Source of the DNA: Oreocharis arfaki
Lineage: Eukaryota; Chordata; Aves; Passeriformes; Paramythiidae
Reading direction: 5' to 3'
NCBI GenBank assembly: GCA_013398015.1
Contig: VZRR01003262.1
Location: 151,485 to 215,484, forward strand
DNA length: 64,000 bases
Shown here: positions 23,341 through 35,344 of the stretch, one piece after another
Position numbering within the stretch: position 1 is the stretch's first letter
Layout: each line of letters begins with the position of its first letter
The notes under the pieces: model-generated
What the model was told of the DNA's origin: nothing
The model's database searches: none
The model's input: only the letters and a program-made list of their open reading frames with translations
Translations under genes and position numbers: made by a program

Positions 23341-26300
23341 CTGAAAAATATCCAACATACACAAAACTAAGAACAATATTAGATTATAGCTCAAATGCAT
23401 TTTAAGATACTAGAATCTTTCCTTCCAGTTCTTGATGGTAGTGGTGTGACTGACTTCAAACCACACACCTGACAGGAATGTTTAGTCCAGGGGACCACAC
23501 TAAACTTACTCAGAAGACAAACTTGCCAAAAAAAGTTCTGCTTTGGTTTAAGGGCGCAAACAGTGACTGCTTTGATATACAGATCTGTTCCTTCTGTGCC
23601 CAATTACCTGCTCACAAACAGCCGGTAGAGGAGAAACTCCTTCAGGAAACTTTGGTTGCCTGCTTCTCACTATATAAACCATAATTTAAAGCTGGAAGGA
23701 TTGGTAGAAATGTGTGCTGCGACCACACCTCGATGTGGTGCTGAAAGTTCTTGGCCATGTCACATGCTATGGGAGAAAGCTTCTCTCCATTTCCTGTAAA
23801 TAAGTGAAATTGGAGCAGAAAGGCCTTTTGCTCTTGTAGTTTTTCTGGAAAATTTATATCAGTGACAATCGTGATTCCGGGGTCTTTAACCAGCCTGGGT
23901 ACTGACAGGAAGCTAGATGCGGCAGCATCAGCTCATCTCAGCAATGAGAAATTACATTTAAGGTGTTCATTCACTAGCACTGGGCCTGACATGTAAATAT
24001 GTATGATGTTAAAGGAATGATGTGAAAAATGTGATTATGGACTGTGTTTCATAAATTATGTGAACCTACCGCCACGGTGAGTAATGGAAGATTCACACTG
24101 GGAGCCATAAAAATTATTATCTGGTACAGCAGATGTCTAAGTAAAAGAAAGATCCAGGAAACCTCATCGTGGAATAGCCTGCCCAAAGGGAAAACTCATT
24201 TTACTCTCTCAACAATTTCTGCCATAATCTTATGCCTCAGACTAAAGGAGTACCATTACCTTATAGTTCCACATTCTTTACACAAGACCCCGTGCCTAGT
24301 TGTGTACACAGCTGTTAGATTCACTGTTATTCAGACTAAGGAGCTGATCTCAGGAATCCATGTTGACAACGGATTCCAGGAATAATTTATGTGCTGTGCA
24401 AAAATCAGAAATGGGCCTGGTTCTGAAGCATAGATGAAGGCATACTGAGCTCTTTCTTCTATTTCAAAAGAAGCAGAAAGTGCACAGCTAGAAGTCCTCT
24501 GCCTATTTTCAGTTTTCTCTTCAAAAATCGAAAGAATTACTGTGTCCTGGAAAAGGAACTGATGTGATGGCTGCCAAGATACTTTCTCAATCTACGACTT
24601 TTCATCGGGTTTCATTCTTACTTTGACATCTACAGGACACAAAAATTTATCTATTTATACTGGGAAAAAGACTTCTGGTTTTGTCACTCTGTACGATTCT
24701 GTGGGTAATCCCCAGGATATAAAACGTATTTTTCTTTGCTACTAATCCTACTGTGTAAAACTGCTTAGGCTAGTCTGCACCTGTAACTTGTGCTCCCCAG
24801 TGAGGTTTAGCTGTTCTAAAATAGTTTTAATACCAGTTAACCAACACTTTTAAGAAAAATTAAAAATATTCAGGGAGGTTTTAACAAATTTATCACTTTT
24901 ATTTTGTTATCTGTGTGTAACTGCAGGAGGGACATAAGAAATCTTCCTGTGACTAGAAACAGTGAGAAAATCACTGCATATTTTTCCCAAACATCAAAAT
25001 AATACATGCAAATCTAATGAAAGTCAAAATTGAGGCAAAATCCCCAAATCCTTGCTACTGACTTTAAATTAGCATAAGAAAATTTCCATTGCTTGATAAG
25101 AGGAATTTTAAACAGTTCAGCTAAAACAACAAGGAATATAGTTTAAAATGGGAAAGAAGGAAAACAGAAATAGAACATAGCTGGTATTTGTGTGTATCAT
25201 TCTCAGAGAAAGTTTTGAAACATGTATAAATATTTTCCCGGCGTAGTATCACATAATGTTTGGTTTATGGGATATTGAGTCTACAAATTACTAGGAAATC
25301 TTGTTTTAAACCTTCCTGTTCCAAAGAGTGGCTTCCATTTCTCTCTCCTTCAAGGATGCACCTCCTTTTGCCTCCAGTTTTTCTTATGAAAAATAAGACA
25401 TCGCATAAAATGAAATACTTTTGCTGTAATTTTTAGGTCAATTGATCAAGCAAATCACCACCTACAGCCAATGCACTTGCTTTCCATTTAAGAAATCCCC
25501 TGGAAATCCTCCCAGGTTGCTGTTGAGAGCATGGACAAGCTCAGCATAACACCTTCTCAAGGTTTGGATGAGCTGAGCATGGGCAGGTCCACATGTGCTA
25601 TTGTCCACAACATGAATGGATAGTTATCCAAACTATGAACAGTTGTCCAAACAACTAATGAATAGTTATCCAAAGAACATCTGAAAACTGAATCCAAAAC
25701 TTTGCATATTACGTATTGTGATTATTGTTAAATTTTTGTATAAAATATATTTTAAGTTACTACTTTACTTTATTTTCATTTAGAAACTGAGTCCATTATA
25801 GATGGACTCCTCATAAGTAATTTCTTAAGGCTGAAAATTCATTTCGTTTTCACCCACGGTATTTTACTATTTCTTCATTGAAAATTACTGTCTGTATTAA
25901 AACCTAGTACGGCTACCAAGTGTAGCTGTTTGCAAAATTTCAGTGTCCTAAATTTTCTGCTGTAGCAACTATATAGAGTGGAACCAAAGCACTATGGAGT
26001 CAGAGGTCTTCATTCAACCCAAAAGGGACTGAACAAACATAAATCCAAGTAATAGGATTTTCTGGATTTAGAACCAAAAAATGAAAAAGTAATTTCAATA
26101 AATAATTTCAAATTATTTTTCAATTATCAAATGAATTCTCAGATTACATTCTAGAATGGATTGTCTTTAAAACTGAATTTTGCTTGATCACTAATTCTCA
26201 TTTAACCAATAGTTTTTCCTGAGAGTTTCCCAGTGCTAAATCTTGAAAGTCGTTATGGACGTGTAATGACTCACAGCATTTGTTTAGTCCTCCTTTTTAA

Positions 26301-27001
26301 GGAGAACAAAATATCTTCAGGACTTGTAATTATAGAGAAATATCAGCAACTGCACTTCACTTCTAAAGCAATATAATCAAACGTCTGCTTACTTTGCAAT
26401 TATTATAGCAATCTCTGGGTGCTCTGTTTTATTTATTCAATTCCACTGTATTTTAGTGAATGTTTTATTAAAGAACAAAATAATTACATGCCTTTTCAAT
26501 AACGAACTGCACCAACTAAACATTTTTAAGATATCATTCCAGAATTCAGAAAACAGGAAACTCTTTATTTTTAATTGTTATTTTTCATTTTAAGTGCATT
26601 TACAAAGGGGTAATTCTACAAAAGCAGAGAACACATTCTTCATTGTTGTAACCAGCCATTTCTTACAGATATGCCAACTTGCATATTCAGAAATAAAACT
26701 GATGGAAAGCATGTTCAAAACATCTCAGAATCTTTTCGGGTTTTGTTTGGTTTTGGTTTGAGGTCTTGTTAACAGGTTTAACTAACATTTTTTATGAACT
26801 CACTGAGACTGCACAGTTTATCGTGAGTCTCTCATAACACACTGCAGGTAGGACCATTTGTGTGCAATAGAAAGGAGGGAGTCAACCAAATTCTTTACTC
26901 AAATGTTCAGCTAAATGTGTCCCTTACAGAAACATTGGAGTCCAGTAGGCATTCCTCCCTGTAAATTTTCCATGTCTATGTTTACATTTAGCATGTTTAA
27001 C
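23341..27001. other. Intron-like DNA
   Basis: No further exon I can defend. A donor-like GTAAGT on the minus strand at about 23505-23510 follows an open frame, but its phase does not fit the next exon. Imperfect short repeats lie at 25613-25675. Confidence 0.5.
25613..25675. repeat. Imperfect tandem repeats, about 18-25 bp units
   Basis: Three related units built on 'tgaatagttatccaaa' (tgaatggatagttatccaaac, tgaacagttgtccaaac, tgaatagttatccaaag) lie in a row. Confidence 0.75.
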
Positions 27002-27106
27002 CTTCTGAGTGAAAAGGCCAGGTAACTTTTCCTTTATTACTTGGCCTCTGTATTCTAGAAATGAACAGTGTCTAAGGAAATCCTTTTGGTCTATATTCTC
27101 ATGGAG
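27002..27106 (-). CDS. Probable coding exon, minus strand
   Basis: 105 nt opening after one of the best acceptors in the window (TTCTTTTTCTTCTCACAG). Phase 0 in and out. The 35 codons read LHENIDQKDFLRHCSF, LEYRGQVIKEK, LPGLFTQK. The donor CAGAAG|GTTAAA is below average. A later GTAAAC, 13 bases on, is an alternative that would change the exit phase. Joining in phase 0 to exon 23271-23340 continues the frame. Charged and helical in character, family unknown. Confidence 0.55.
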
Positions 27107-28328
27107 CTGTGAGAAGAAAAAGAACAGCAGGAAATGAACTGAGCTGAGATGCTTCAAGTAACTTCAACAATTTATGGACAAAAAAAAGCTACACTTGCTG
27201 AGTATAGACACAGCAGGAAGTTTTTTCAGATCCAGAGAAGGGGAAAAACAGATTTCATGGCTTCATATATAAAACTGATTTCTTGAGAATTTGTTTTTAA
27301 CAATGTTCCATTTAAATGGATCTCCAGTTGCTTTTTTTCATATGCAACTCACAGTAGCCCTTGAAGCTTCTTGAAAAGCTTTCAGAAATCTGCCAAGAGA
27401 TAATTCTCTCAACAGGAGTTAAGAGACAGACACCTAAGCTCAAGTATTTGTTAAATTGGAGATGCCTCTGCAAGACTGTAAAGCAGTTTCCCTTTTTTAA
27501 TACGGGACATGTATCTGTGTGCACATGCACAATTTGAATCTAGAATCTTCATGCTTGTGACTGTGTCACTGTTCAACATAAAAGTAACACAAATATATTC
27601 TAATTTTCAATTACTAAAAAAAACAGGGAAAATGCCTTTATGAAACTGTATCACAAGTGGGTAAAGTTTGTCACATAAAATTACAGAATTTAACATGTTT
27701 GTAGAAATGTGTTGTTCTCACTGAAATTACGTTACCTGCTCTAAATAGAAATTAACCAAATAAATAAATAACACAGCCTAGATGTTATGAATGGGAAGGA
27801 AACCAATGAAGATGTACTGATCACGAATTCGAAAAAAATCTTAAAAGAAAATAACTTGGGGCTTTGAAAATTAATTATAATTATATATATTTTGCAAATT
27901 AGGATGGCTTACTGTTGATAAGAAGTAGTGGATTCTTTTTAACAATACTTAGTACTTTTTAGTTCTAAAAAAAATCCACAGAATTTTTCCAAACAGGTAG
28001 CTTACTGGCTATGCAAAACTTGAGAGGGGGGCATCCTCCTTAGCCACTGGGATAGCAACTCTTGTGAAACACATAATGGTGATTCACTTTTTTCACAGGA
28101 GGAAAGGCACCTTAGCTGTGAAGCTCCCAACCCATGGAACTTCCTGGGTATGAGTCCTGCTTTGGATGTGAAGCTGTAACACACAACGAGAAGATGTTTT
28201 TTTACAGAACCTGTACCACAGCACTGACTACACATTATCATAGCACTGTCGAGCTGACCTCTTAGGGATTTTTTCATTGCCTCACTGCTTTTGTCTGCCT
28301 TCTCCTTTTGCTTCATCCCAACACTTAC

Positions 28329-28377
28329 TTCCGCTGGAATAAAAGGCACCTTGTCAGCTATTCTCTGCTCAATATCT
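28329..28377 (-). CDS. Probable small coding exon, minus strand
   Basis: 49 nt ending at a consensus donor (GCGGAA|GTAAGT), phase 2 in and 0 out, reading DIEQRIADKVPFIPAE. The acceptor chosen (GACCATAGTTAG) gives the phase required by exon 31353-31438. An acceptor 17 nt further 5' (TATCGTACAG, exon start 28394, phase 0) is the main alternative and would add LLTIVR. The frame is open and joins exon 27002-27106 without a split codon. Confidence 0.5.
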
Positions 28378-28889
28378 CTAACTATGGTCAGAAGCTGTAC
28401 GATAAATGACTTTTAGGTCAAGTTTTTCAAAAATGTACCCTCAGCCTTAAATCTTCCAGGGTAATCCACCACCCACGTGACATCATTGCTTGCACTACAG
28501 GCCATTTTTACCCCCCATTTTTCACTTTAACATTAACAGACTACAAAGAAACAATGCCAAAATTTCTACTGACCACAGTCAGGGTTACAAAGAGCAGCCA
28601 ATTGCCCTTGTATTGGATCTGTGTGGAAAGGTTTTAGCTTCAGGTTTGGCTCCTGTGAAAAGCTTCAAGAAGTTCCCCTTATGTTCAGTGAAGCCAATGC
28701 CTGTTGGCCCACCACTGGCCAAGGCCAAGCCCATCAGCTACGGCGGTAGCATCTCTGGGGTAACAGAGTTAAGAAGGGGAAAAAAAACCTTCACAACAGT
28801 AACATCAGGAGAGGAGAGAGAAACAGCCCTGCAGACACAAAGGTCAGTGAAGAAGGAGGAGGAGGTGCCCCAGAACCAGAACAGTTTCC

Positions 28890-29215
28890 CCTGCAGCCCG
28901 TGGTGAACGCTGTAGTGAGGCAGGATGTTCACCTGCAGCCCATGAAAGTCCATAATGGAGCAGAGATCCACCTGCAGCCCATGGAGGACTCCAAGCTGGA
29001 CCAGGTGGGTGCCTGAAGGAGTCTGTGGCCCCATGGGAAGCCTGCACTGGAGAAGGTCCTGGCAGGACCTGTGGACCCACGGAGAGAGAAACCCACACTG
29101 GAGCAGATTTGCTGGCAGGACTTGGGACCCCGTGGGAGACCCGTGCTGGAGCAGACTGTGCCTGAAGGAGTGCACCCCATGGAAGGGACTCACACTGGAG
29201 CAGAGGCAGTGTGAA
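28890..29215 (+). repeat. Imperfect tandem repeats inside the LTR
   Basis: 'ctgcagccc/t' recurs at about 28891, 28933 and 28972 (about 40-bp steps). 'ctggag(c/a)ag' then recurs at about 29047, 29097, 29145 and 29193 (about 49-bp steps). These produce Cys/Pro/Trp-rich open frames on both strands that are not genes. Confidence 0.75.
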
Positions 29216-29423
29216 GAGCCCTACCCCAGAGGAGGAAGGAAGGGCACAAACAATATGTGACAAATTGTTTGCTTCCCCCATTCACCACTGCCCTGCACTG
29301 TGGGGGAAGAGGAGGGAGAGAAAATAGGGAGTGAAGGTAAGTCTAGCAAGAAGGAAAATGTGGGTGAAAGGTGATTTTTAGATTTGGATTTATTTCTCAT
29401 TATCCTACTCTGATTTGATTTGC

Positions 29424-29429
29424 AATAAA
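29424..29429 (+). promoter_or_regulatory. LTR polyadenylation signal AATAAA
   Basis: Canonical hexamer in the plus-strand LTR, followed downstream by T/GT-rich sequence. Any activity in the present host is unknown. Confidence 0.55.
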
Positions 29430-29606
29430 ATTAAACCAAGTTTTCCCCAAGTCAAATCTGTTGTGCCCGTGATGATAACTGGGGAGTGATCTCTCCTTGC
29501 TCTTATTTTGACCAATGGGTTGTTGTGTTTCCTCTCCGCCATCCAGCTGAGGAGGGGAGTGATAGCACAGCTTTGATGAGCACCTGGCATCCAGCCAGGG
29601 TCAACA

Positions 29607-31061
29607 CAGCACAGTCTAAAATCACTAATATATTAATATAAATCCTCTCTTCTTCAAAGTGAAACATTTTAACTGACTACAGGAATATTCATGTAAATTT
29701 GTCTATTAAATAGAGTTAAAGCCCCTCATGATGGACTGATGATTCAATGCTCTCTACTTTTCATATTGTCTCTTTGGGCATTTGGTGATCACATTCACTG
29801 CTTTCTTCCCCCATTGTGCAAGTCCTTCCTCTTCTCCTTTCCCAGTATATTTTCTGTTTTACAGTATCTTGCTTTTTCTTTTTATATTTCTCTTACTCCT
29901 TATGTTCCCACGTCCCTGTTCTAAAATTCTTCCCAGCTGTTATTTTTTAAAAGTTTGTTCCCCTACTTCAGAACAGGAAGAACATCAAGACTCTGAGGGG
30001 AGGTGAAGCTGAAAATATATTGTTTTGCTCCCAAGTGCTGTGGCACTAGAAAAGAATAATGAAGGTCTTCTTATTTATGCCAGCAGGGAAGTTCTTGGAT
30101 ATTTCAGTACTTACCCATTTGATTAAGAAAGCAACATTTTAATATATATTTTCTCTTTCTTTTTCAATTAGATTACTCTTCCTGTTAGATTACTTCTCTT
30201 CATTCTGTTTCTAACAAAAGTCTAAGACCACTCATCTTATTCCCAGCTCTCCTTCTATCTCCAGTTCTCCGGTCTTACAAGAAATTTGCAAATGTAAGAT
30301 GAAAATCTCTCATCCATATCAAAGACCAAAAGTCACACACTGTGCCTAACAATGAATTTATCTCACAACATATGTTACACAAGAACATTTGCACTGCTTT
30401 AATCTATATTGTAATATTTTCACTCTTAAAATAAATTGTTCGTTTTTCTCATGTATTTCATATTGCTTAGCTTTTTGACATGAACCTAATTAGCGTAAAA
30501 ATATTTCATTAAAAAATATATCTGCCTGTCATTTTAACTGATGTGAACAGGGACACGGTGTTTAAAAATAATCCTGTGCTTTGGTCCATGCTATGATCTG
30601 ATGCCTCATTAGAGTCATCTTCTCACTGTGCTTCTGTGAATTCTTTGCAGTCTCATTATGCCAAACTAGGATCCATGAGGCCAAGATGAGGATGACCTGC
30701 ATATGCTAGGCTCATTCTACTAGCAGAGAAGAGTGCCGTCCTTTCACCAAATATCTCAGAGGGTTAAGAGAAAGCCCTGATGAAAGTGGAGGAAGACAAA
30801 CAGCACCGAAAGATTAAGTGCTGTTCCAGCATTTAGAGCCTGGTTTAGAACTGAGAGATCAAGTTCAGTGCATGCTGTTCAGACTGAGGTGGTTCAGAAC
30901 ACAGTGCTGAACTCACCATAAGAAAAAGGTCTGCATGGAAAGGAAATGTATGTTTGGGGTTTTTTCACTCATCATCTGCATGAATTGAAAGGGAGATGTT
31001 TAGGAGAAACTGTGGCTTTCCTTCACATAAGGTACTGTACAGACTGTCCTAATCGGACTTG
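29607..31061. other. Intron-like DNA
   Basis: No exon found. Strong donor-like GTAAGT or GTGAGT sites on the minus strand near 30110 and 30913 are preceded by frames with stops, so I reject them. Confidence 0.5.
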
Positions 31062-31134
31062 TGGTGAGCAGGAGGATGGACTAGATGGCCTCTAGTGATC
31101 CCTTCCAATCCTTCACATCATCCTGTGAATCTGT
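31062..31134 (+). mobile_element. CR1 LINE 3' tail fragment
   Basis: Contains the CR1 3'-terminal block 'gaggatggactagatggcctctagtgatcccttccaatcc' and a decayed 'atcctgtgaatctgt' end. Only the last 70 bp or so survive. Confidence 0.75.
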
Positions 31135-31352
31135 ACAAGTGCCATATTCTCTGATCAGAAGCTGAAATATTTGTTGGAAGCACAGCCTTGCCTGTATTGA
31201 CGTGATGTGTACTGTAATGTTCCTGGTATGGAGCTGTTCTGAAGGCCATTCATCACCATCGTGTTCAAACTACCTACTACGCAGTTAGCCTGTGAAGTCA
31301 GACTTACACACCACTAATGCTGTGAACCCTACCTGCCACACAAACAATTTAC

Positions 31353-31438
31353 CTTAGGGATGACAATCTAAAACGCCCAGAAATACTTTGTGTTTCAGCT
31401 CTAGTCAGGTCAGACATAGATGTAGTCATGTACACTAA
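31353..31438 (-). CDS. Probable coding exon, minus strand
   Basis: 86 nt from acceptor GATATATCTTGCAG to donor CCTAAG|GTAAAT, phase 0 in and 2 out. The open frame reads LVYMTTSMSDLTRAE then TQSISGRFRLSSL. The Ser/Thr-rich peptide continues smoothly into the Asp-Ile-Glu-Gln start of exon 28329-28377 through an Arg split codon. Confidence 0.45.
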
Positions 31439-31885
31439 CTGCAAGATATATCAAGCTTAGTTCATCCTGAATACGAGAATGACATGAGCCTGAACAAGAG
31501 GCAGCAACATCAATTAAAGATTCAAAAAGTACCAAATTCAACATGCCAAAATTTGCTGTAAAGCTCGGCCTTCACGCAACAGGTAGGTAACCTCCCACAG
31601 CAAAGACTGAGACTAGCTTGTGTGGGATACTGTCGTTTTCTTTTCATACGAGTTTTTAAGGTCTGAACACAATGTCTGCAAGACATCTAATGGAAGAGAT
31701 TAGCTGCTGTTGGTTTAGATCTTTCCCAAACATATGTTATTTCTTCTTGCTTTTCAGTTAGCATTTTCCTGATTTTTTCCTAATTTAGTAGGCAGTATCT
31801 ATAAAGCACTTACTCAGCCTTCAAGCTATCAGATTCAGGACCTCTATTTTTACCTCTTCTCTGAAATGCTTTTGGACTCACTTAC

Positions 31886-31921
31886 AGTGATGTTTTCCTT
31901 CAAATTCAGCAGTGGCATTAG
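31886..31921 (-). CDS. Candidate small coding exon, minus strand
   Basis: 36 nt from acceptor ATCTTTTTCAAAG to a consensus donor (ATCACT|GTAAGT), giving LMPLLNLKENIT with phase 0 both sides. The same frame stays open to a second donor (AGAAGAG|GTAAAA) near 31853, which would change the exit phase. A rival frame is also open. Confidence 0.3.
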
Positions 31922-32645
31922 CTTTGAAAAAGATTGTAGAAAGACAAAGTGAATTAAATCATGCTGCCAGGGGTCTGGACTATAACCAAATCTTTTAATC
32001 TTAACTAATTGACTATTTATGGTCACAACTGATGGTGCAATGGGTGAGGAAAAGGAACAGTGAAAAAATAAATAAGATTTATCTGTGACATTAAATAGAT
32101 GTCCTAAAGACAGTTTAACCCCATGCTATATGTTACATAGAGAAGCAATGAAACATGCTTTGTTTAAATATATCTTTTGTAAGAAAAAGCTCTGTGGAAT
32201 GCTGACATTTCGGAGATGGGGAAAAAATGATTGAAGATCCCTGTCTTGTACATCTTGATTGACGCACGAGAGACACTAGTGATCTTATCCTGTGGAAAAA
32301 AGTCTCAGAACAATAAATGATTGAAGTTCCACTTTATTCGTGACAGGACAGCTGAGGACAAAAGGCAGAGATGATGATCAACATTTCTGACATTGGAAGG
32401 CATTATATGTTAAGTAGAGGCACGATTCCTCACAGATCCCTGCTCACACTTATGGCCAAATCCCAATGTAAGTTTTTCAGATGTTTTCCATTAATGCTAA
32501 CACAGGGGAACACAGATCAATTTGCCGCACTTGTATCATTTATTTTGCAGCAAGAAGCTCCTGTGATAGAAGCATCATAACATTTTCCCTCATGTCTGAG
32601 CAGGATACTTGTGCAAAATCCCATCCAACAAGACAGCCCTCTCAC

Positions 32646-32696
32646 TGTTTTCTCCAAATGAAAAATTATGCACCAGAGTACAATTGCTAGATCTAA
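32646..32696 (-). CDS. Candidate small coding exon, minus strand
   Basis: 51 nt after a good acceptor (GCTTTGTTGTTTTAG), ending at AAAACA|GTGAGA. Phase 0 both sides. It reads LDLAIVLWCIIFHLEKT, a hydrophobic helix-like segment. It fits its neighbours in phase. Confidence 0.35.
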
Positions 32697-33009
32697 CTAA
32701 AACAACAAAGCGTTTTGCAAGAAAAAAACTATGTGTCAGGAGGAACTGAATTTATTAGGCATCATGAGACTGTTAGCAATTATATATAACACTGTAGGTA
32801 TCAAACAAATGCAACATTTAGTTAATAGGAGTGAGGCAGCACATTAAAATACAGTGCATATCATCTTGTGATAAACATGCTCTGCTTTCAAAGAGCTGCA
32901 TGGAATTTTAATTAGGCAGCTACTAACACAGCGGGATCATGTTGTAAGGAGACATTTGACATTCTTTGGGAAGTGGCAAGAATATTATCGAGTCTTTTAT
33001 TTTTTTTAC

Positions 33010-33064
33010 CATGATCACTGTCTCTTTACTGCATCTATTGGGCAGAAAGTGAAGACATTTTTGG
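33010..33064 (-). CDS. Candidate coding exon, minus strand
   Basis: 55 nt from a strong acceptor (GAGTTCTTTTCTGTATTAG) to donor ATCATG|GTAAAA. Phase 2 in, 0 out. It reads QKCLHFLPNRCSKETVIM. Entry phase matches exon 34649-34727. Another AG inside (CCCAATAG) could start a 25-nt version in the same frame. Confidence 0.4.
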
Positions 33065-33289
33065 CTAATACAGAAAAGAACTCACAGAATTTGCTAGTCA
33101 AGAAGATTATAATATTATTTTTGGAAAAGTGTTGGGTCTGGAAAGCAGTTTATGGGAACTGATTTAACTGGGAGTCTTCATACTGGAATTACTAGATATT
33201 TTGAATTTTAACATCTCTTTTTCTCTCTTTGGTTGTAAAATAGCATAAAACACTTTCATTCTTCTCAAGCTCTTTCCTTTCTTATTGGT

Positions 33290-33700
33290 AGACTCCTGAC
33301 ATTGGATTGGTTGATACTGAGGGTGGCTTGGGCCCGAGAGGGGCCAGCCCTGAGGATGCTCTCTCAAGCAGTCTCTGGTCCCCATTTTCCGTCTTTGTCT
33401 CCTTCTGCGCCCACTACCCCACTGTTGTTGTAGCCACTGCCCAGCAGTCAGAAAGATCACCTTCCTATGCTTGCTGGCACACTGGCAGGGTCTCTGCTCA
33501 GTATGGCAAGAGCAAGGTTGCTCCCAAGCTTAGCAAATTGCCTTCCTTCCCTAGTTCCAGTTAGTTTTCTAACTGCAATGACACTGAGTAATAGTGTCCC
33601 TGAATGACTTTCATGTGGGGAGCCAAGGGGCTGCTTTGCAGGGTGGTGAGCTTTACGAGGTCTCTCTGTAGAAGGATGATGTTTCCCCATAGGTGAAACG
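33290..33700. other. GC-richer block of unknown nature
   Basis: Clearly GC-richer than its flanks, open by chance in several frames and lacking convincing splice pairs. It could be a decayed LTR or other repeat. No family recognised. Confidence 0.35.
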
Positions 33701-33931
33701 AGGTGGCCAGCTGAATTTATGAAAGAAACAAGTATAGAGGAAATAAATATCTTATGGACTATGCCAGAACTTCACGTATTATGAATGCCACTCTTTTAGC
33801 CTAAGTTAGTCCTATTACTCTAAGAGATATTAAAGACTTAGAATCATATCCACAGAACACTTGGGAACCATGGGGACTTCTAGTTTGCCACTCTTCCTTT
33901 GGACTACTAACTGATAAGATTTTTTAATTCA

Positions 33932-34010
33932 TTATACTATTATATTATGCTATATTATATTATATAATGCTATATTACATTACACTATTATATTGTACTA
34001 TTATATTAGT
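33932..34010. repeat. AT-rich minisatellite-like repeat
   Basis: Repeated 'tatattatgc/tatattacat/ctattatatt' units give about 80 bp of irregular TATTA-type repeat. Confidence 0.85.
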
Positions 34011-34648
34011 AATTCACTATACTCCTCTCATCTGGGAGTAGAAGAAGTTGGTAAATTAATCTTCTCTTTACTACACCAATTTCTTTCACAAAGTGGCAGG
34101 GTTGTACTTACTTTTTCTGTTAAAGTCTTAATATAACCCCTACTGTTAAATAGAGTTTGTATACAAACAACCCACAACTGTGCCTACTGTTTTATTTCAA
34201 GTCCTATTTCCAAACATAGCTACATCTACTGGATTATAAAAATCATGGATTCTTTTATTTTAGCCTCTATAGGAACTATTTTAACGAAAAAACGTTTCTG
34301 TTATCCATGTCCTCTGAAAATATTTGTGTGAAGATTTAAAAAATAAACATCCTAAAAACTTTTAGAAATATGTTTCTGTTATTATCATTGATAAAGAAAG
34401 ATTTAATTAAATCCCTGCAACTGTTGTGAAGGAAGACTTTCACACAATTCCCATGATACATGTTTCAGAAAAAGTGGGATAAGTAAGATTGTTCATGATT
34501 AATATAGAACAGCAGTATACTATCAGCTATTTTACCTCCTGACTAAGAATAGATATAAATCTTAATTACTCTTAAATGGTAAGAAAATTAAGAGTCATTG
34601 ACACCAATCAACACCTAAGAAAAACATAACAGAGTTCAAGCACTTTAC

Positions 34649-34727
34649 CTCCTTTTTGTATTACTTGGCTCCAGCCGTAACAGGGATGTCACCAAGCTGA
34701 GCAGCCAGGAGGCTCCCGAGGACATGC
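34649..34727 (-). CDS. Candidate coding exon, minus strand
   Basis: 79 nt ending at a strong donor (AAGGAG|GTAAAG), phase 1 in and 2 out when the acceptor GACATACACACAG is used. It reads MSSGASWLLSLVTSLL then RLEPSNTKR. A more pyrimidine-rich acceptor (CCTGGCTGCTCAG, exon start 34696, phase 2) gives a shorter exon in the same frame. The exit joins 33010-33064 through a Ser codon. Confidence 0.4.
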
Positions 34728-35266
34728 CTGTGTGTATGTCTTCATTCAATATGTAAAATCTTTTCAAAATCTGGTCCCAAACTTAAGATTTCTTTCTGAG
34801 TATGAGAAGTTTAATTCCCATTAAATTGCAATAGGATGTGAAGGCTAAACTCTTTCATTTCTTTCCCTTGTTCCCACACCTTTAAAGTGATGACAGATTT
34901 TAGTACTTACACTTTCCTTTCATTTGTTTCTGGTCTGGTATAAGGAGTAGCCTTTTTCAGGCTCATAAATGCAGGCAAGGTCTTGTGAGACTTGCCAGGT
35001 TTTGGTTATAGGCATTCTACTACCACACAGAACATGGAAACTGCAGCACTTTCCCACTTGCAGTGTTACAGCTCGAACAGTAGAAGTTCATAGGTGAAAA
35101 ATACCCTTGCAGATGGATTAACTGGGGGCAACTCGGATCAATGACACCTTTGGGTAAAACACCAGCTGGATATTAGTACTGATTCCATACTGCTGTGAAA
35201 TTGACTTCAGGAGAAACAAGCTACCATCAGTCTCGGTTAAGGTACAGTACAGGCATTCAGACATAC

Positions 35267-35344
35267 TTGAAATCACACAGCAATTCCTCTGTGCTCTGAA
35301 GCACCAATAACCCAATGCCCATTTATTATGTTCTACAAATAAAA
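35267..35344 (-). CDS. Candidate coding exon, minus strand
   Basis: 78 nt between acceptor CATGTATTTCTCAG and a consensus donor (TTTCAA|GTATGT), phase 1 both sides. It reads LFVEHNKWALGYWCF then RAQRNCCVIS. The frame stays open past the donor to a TAA near 35118 (including LTETDGSLFLLK), so a longer or terminal exon is possible. Confidence 0.4.

Larger units (their letters stand above)
28609..29606 (+). mobile_element. Solo LTR, avian ERVL-like endogenous retrovirus
   Basis: About 1 kb that I recognise as an avian LTR family, I believe ERVL-related. It starts TG near 28609 (tgtattggatctgtgtgg), includes a block of internal repeats at 28890-29215, a polyadenylation signal AATAAA at 29424-29429, and ends in the characteristic 'gcacctggcatccagccagggtcaaca'. 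No gag/pol/env follows on either side, so it is a solo LTR. I see no clear 5-bp target duplication, so the exact ends may be off by a few bases or the site has decayed. Its orientation is opposite to the surrounding putative gene. Confidence 0.8.

Noticed and set aside
27346..27468. Minus-strand frame with acceptor CAGTCTTGCAG and donor GTGAGT
   Set aside because: It leaves in phase 1, whereas exon 27002-27106 requires phase 0. Using it creates a stop.
28490..29281. Several 100-150 codon frames on both strands
   Set aside because: They lie on or across the LTR, and their Cys/Pro/Trp-rich pattern comes from its internal repeats.
34102..34132. Minus-strand 31-nt exon with strong GTAAGT donor
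   Set aside because: Its exit phase (0) does not fit the next exon (phase 2), and its neighbours join without it.
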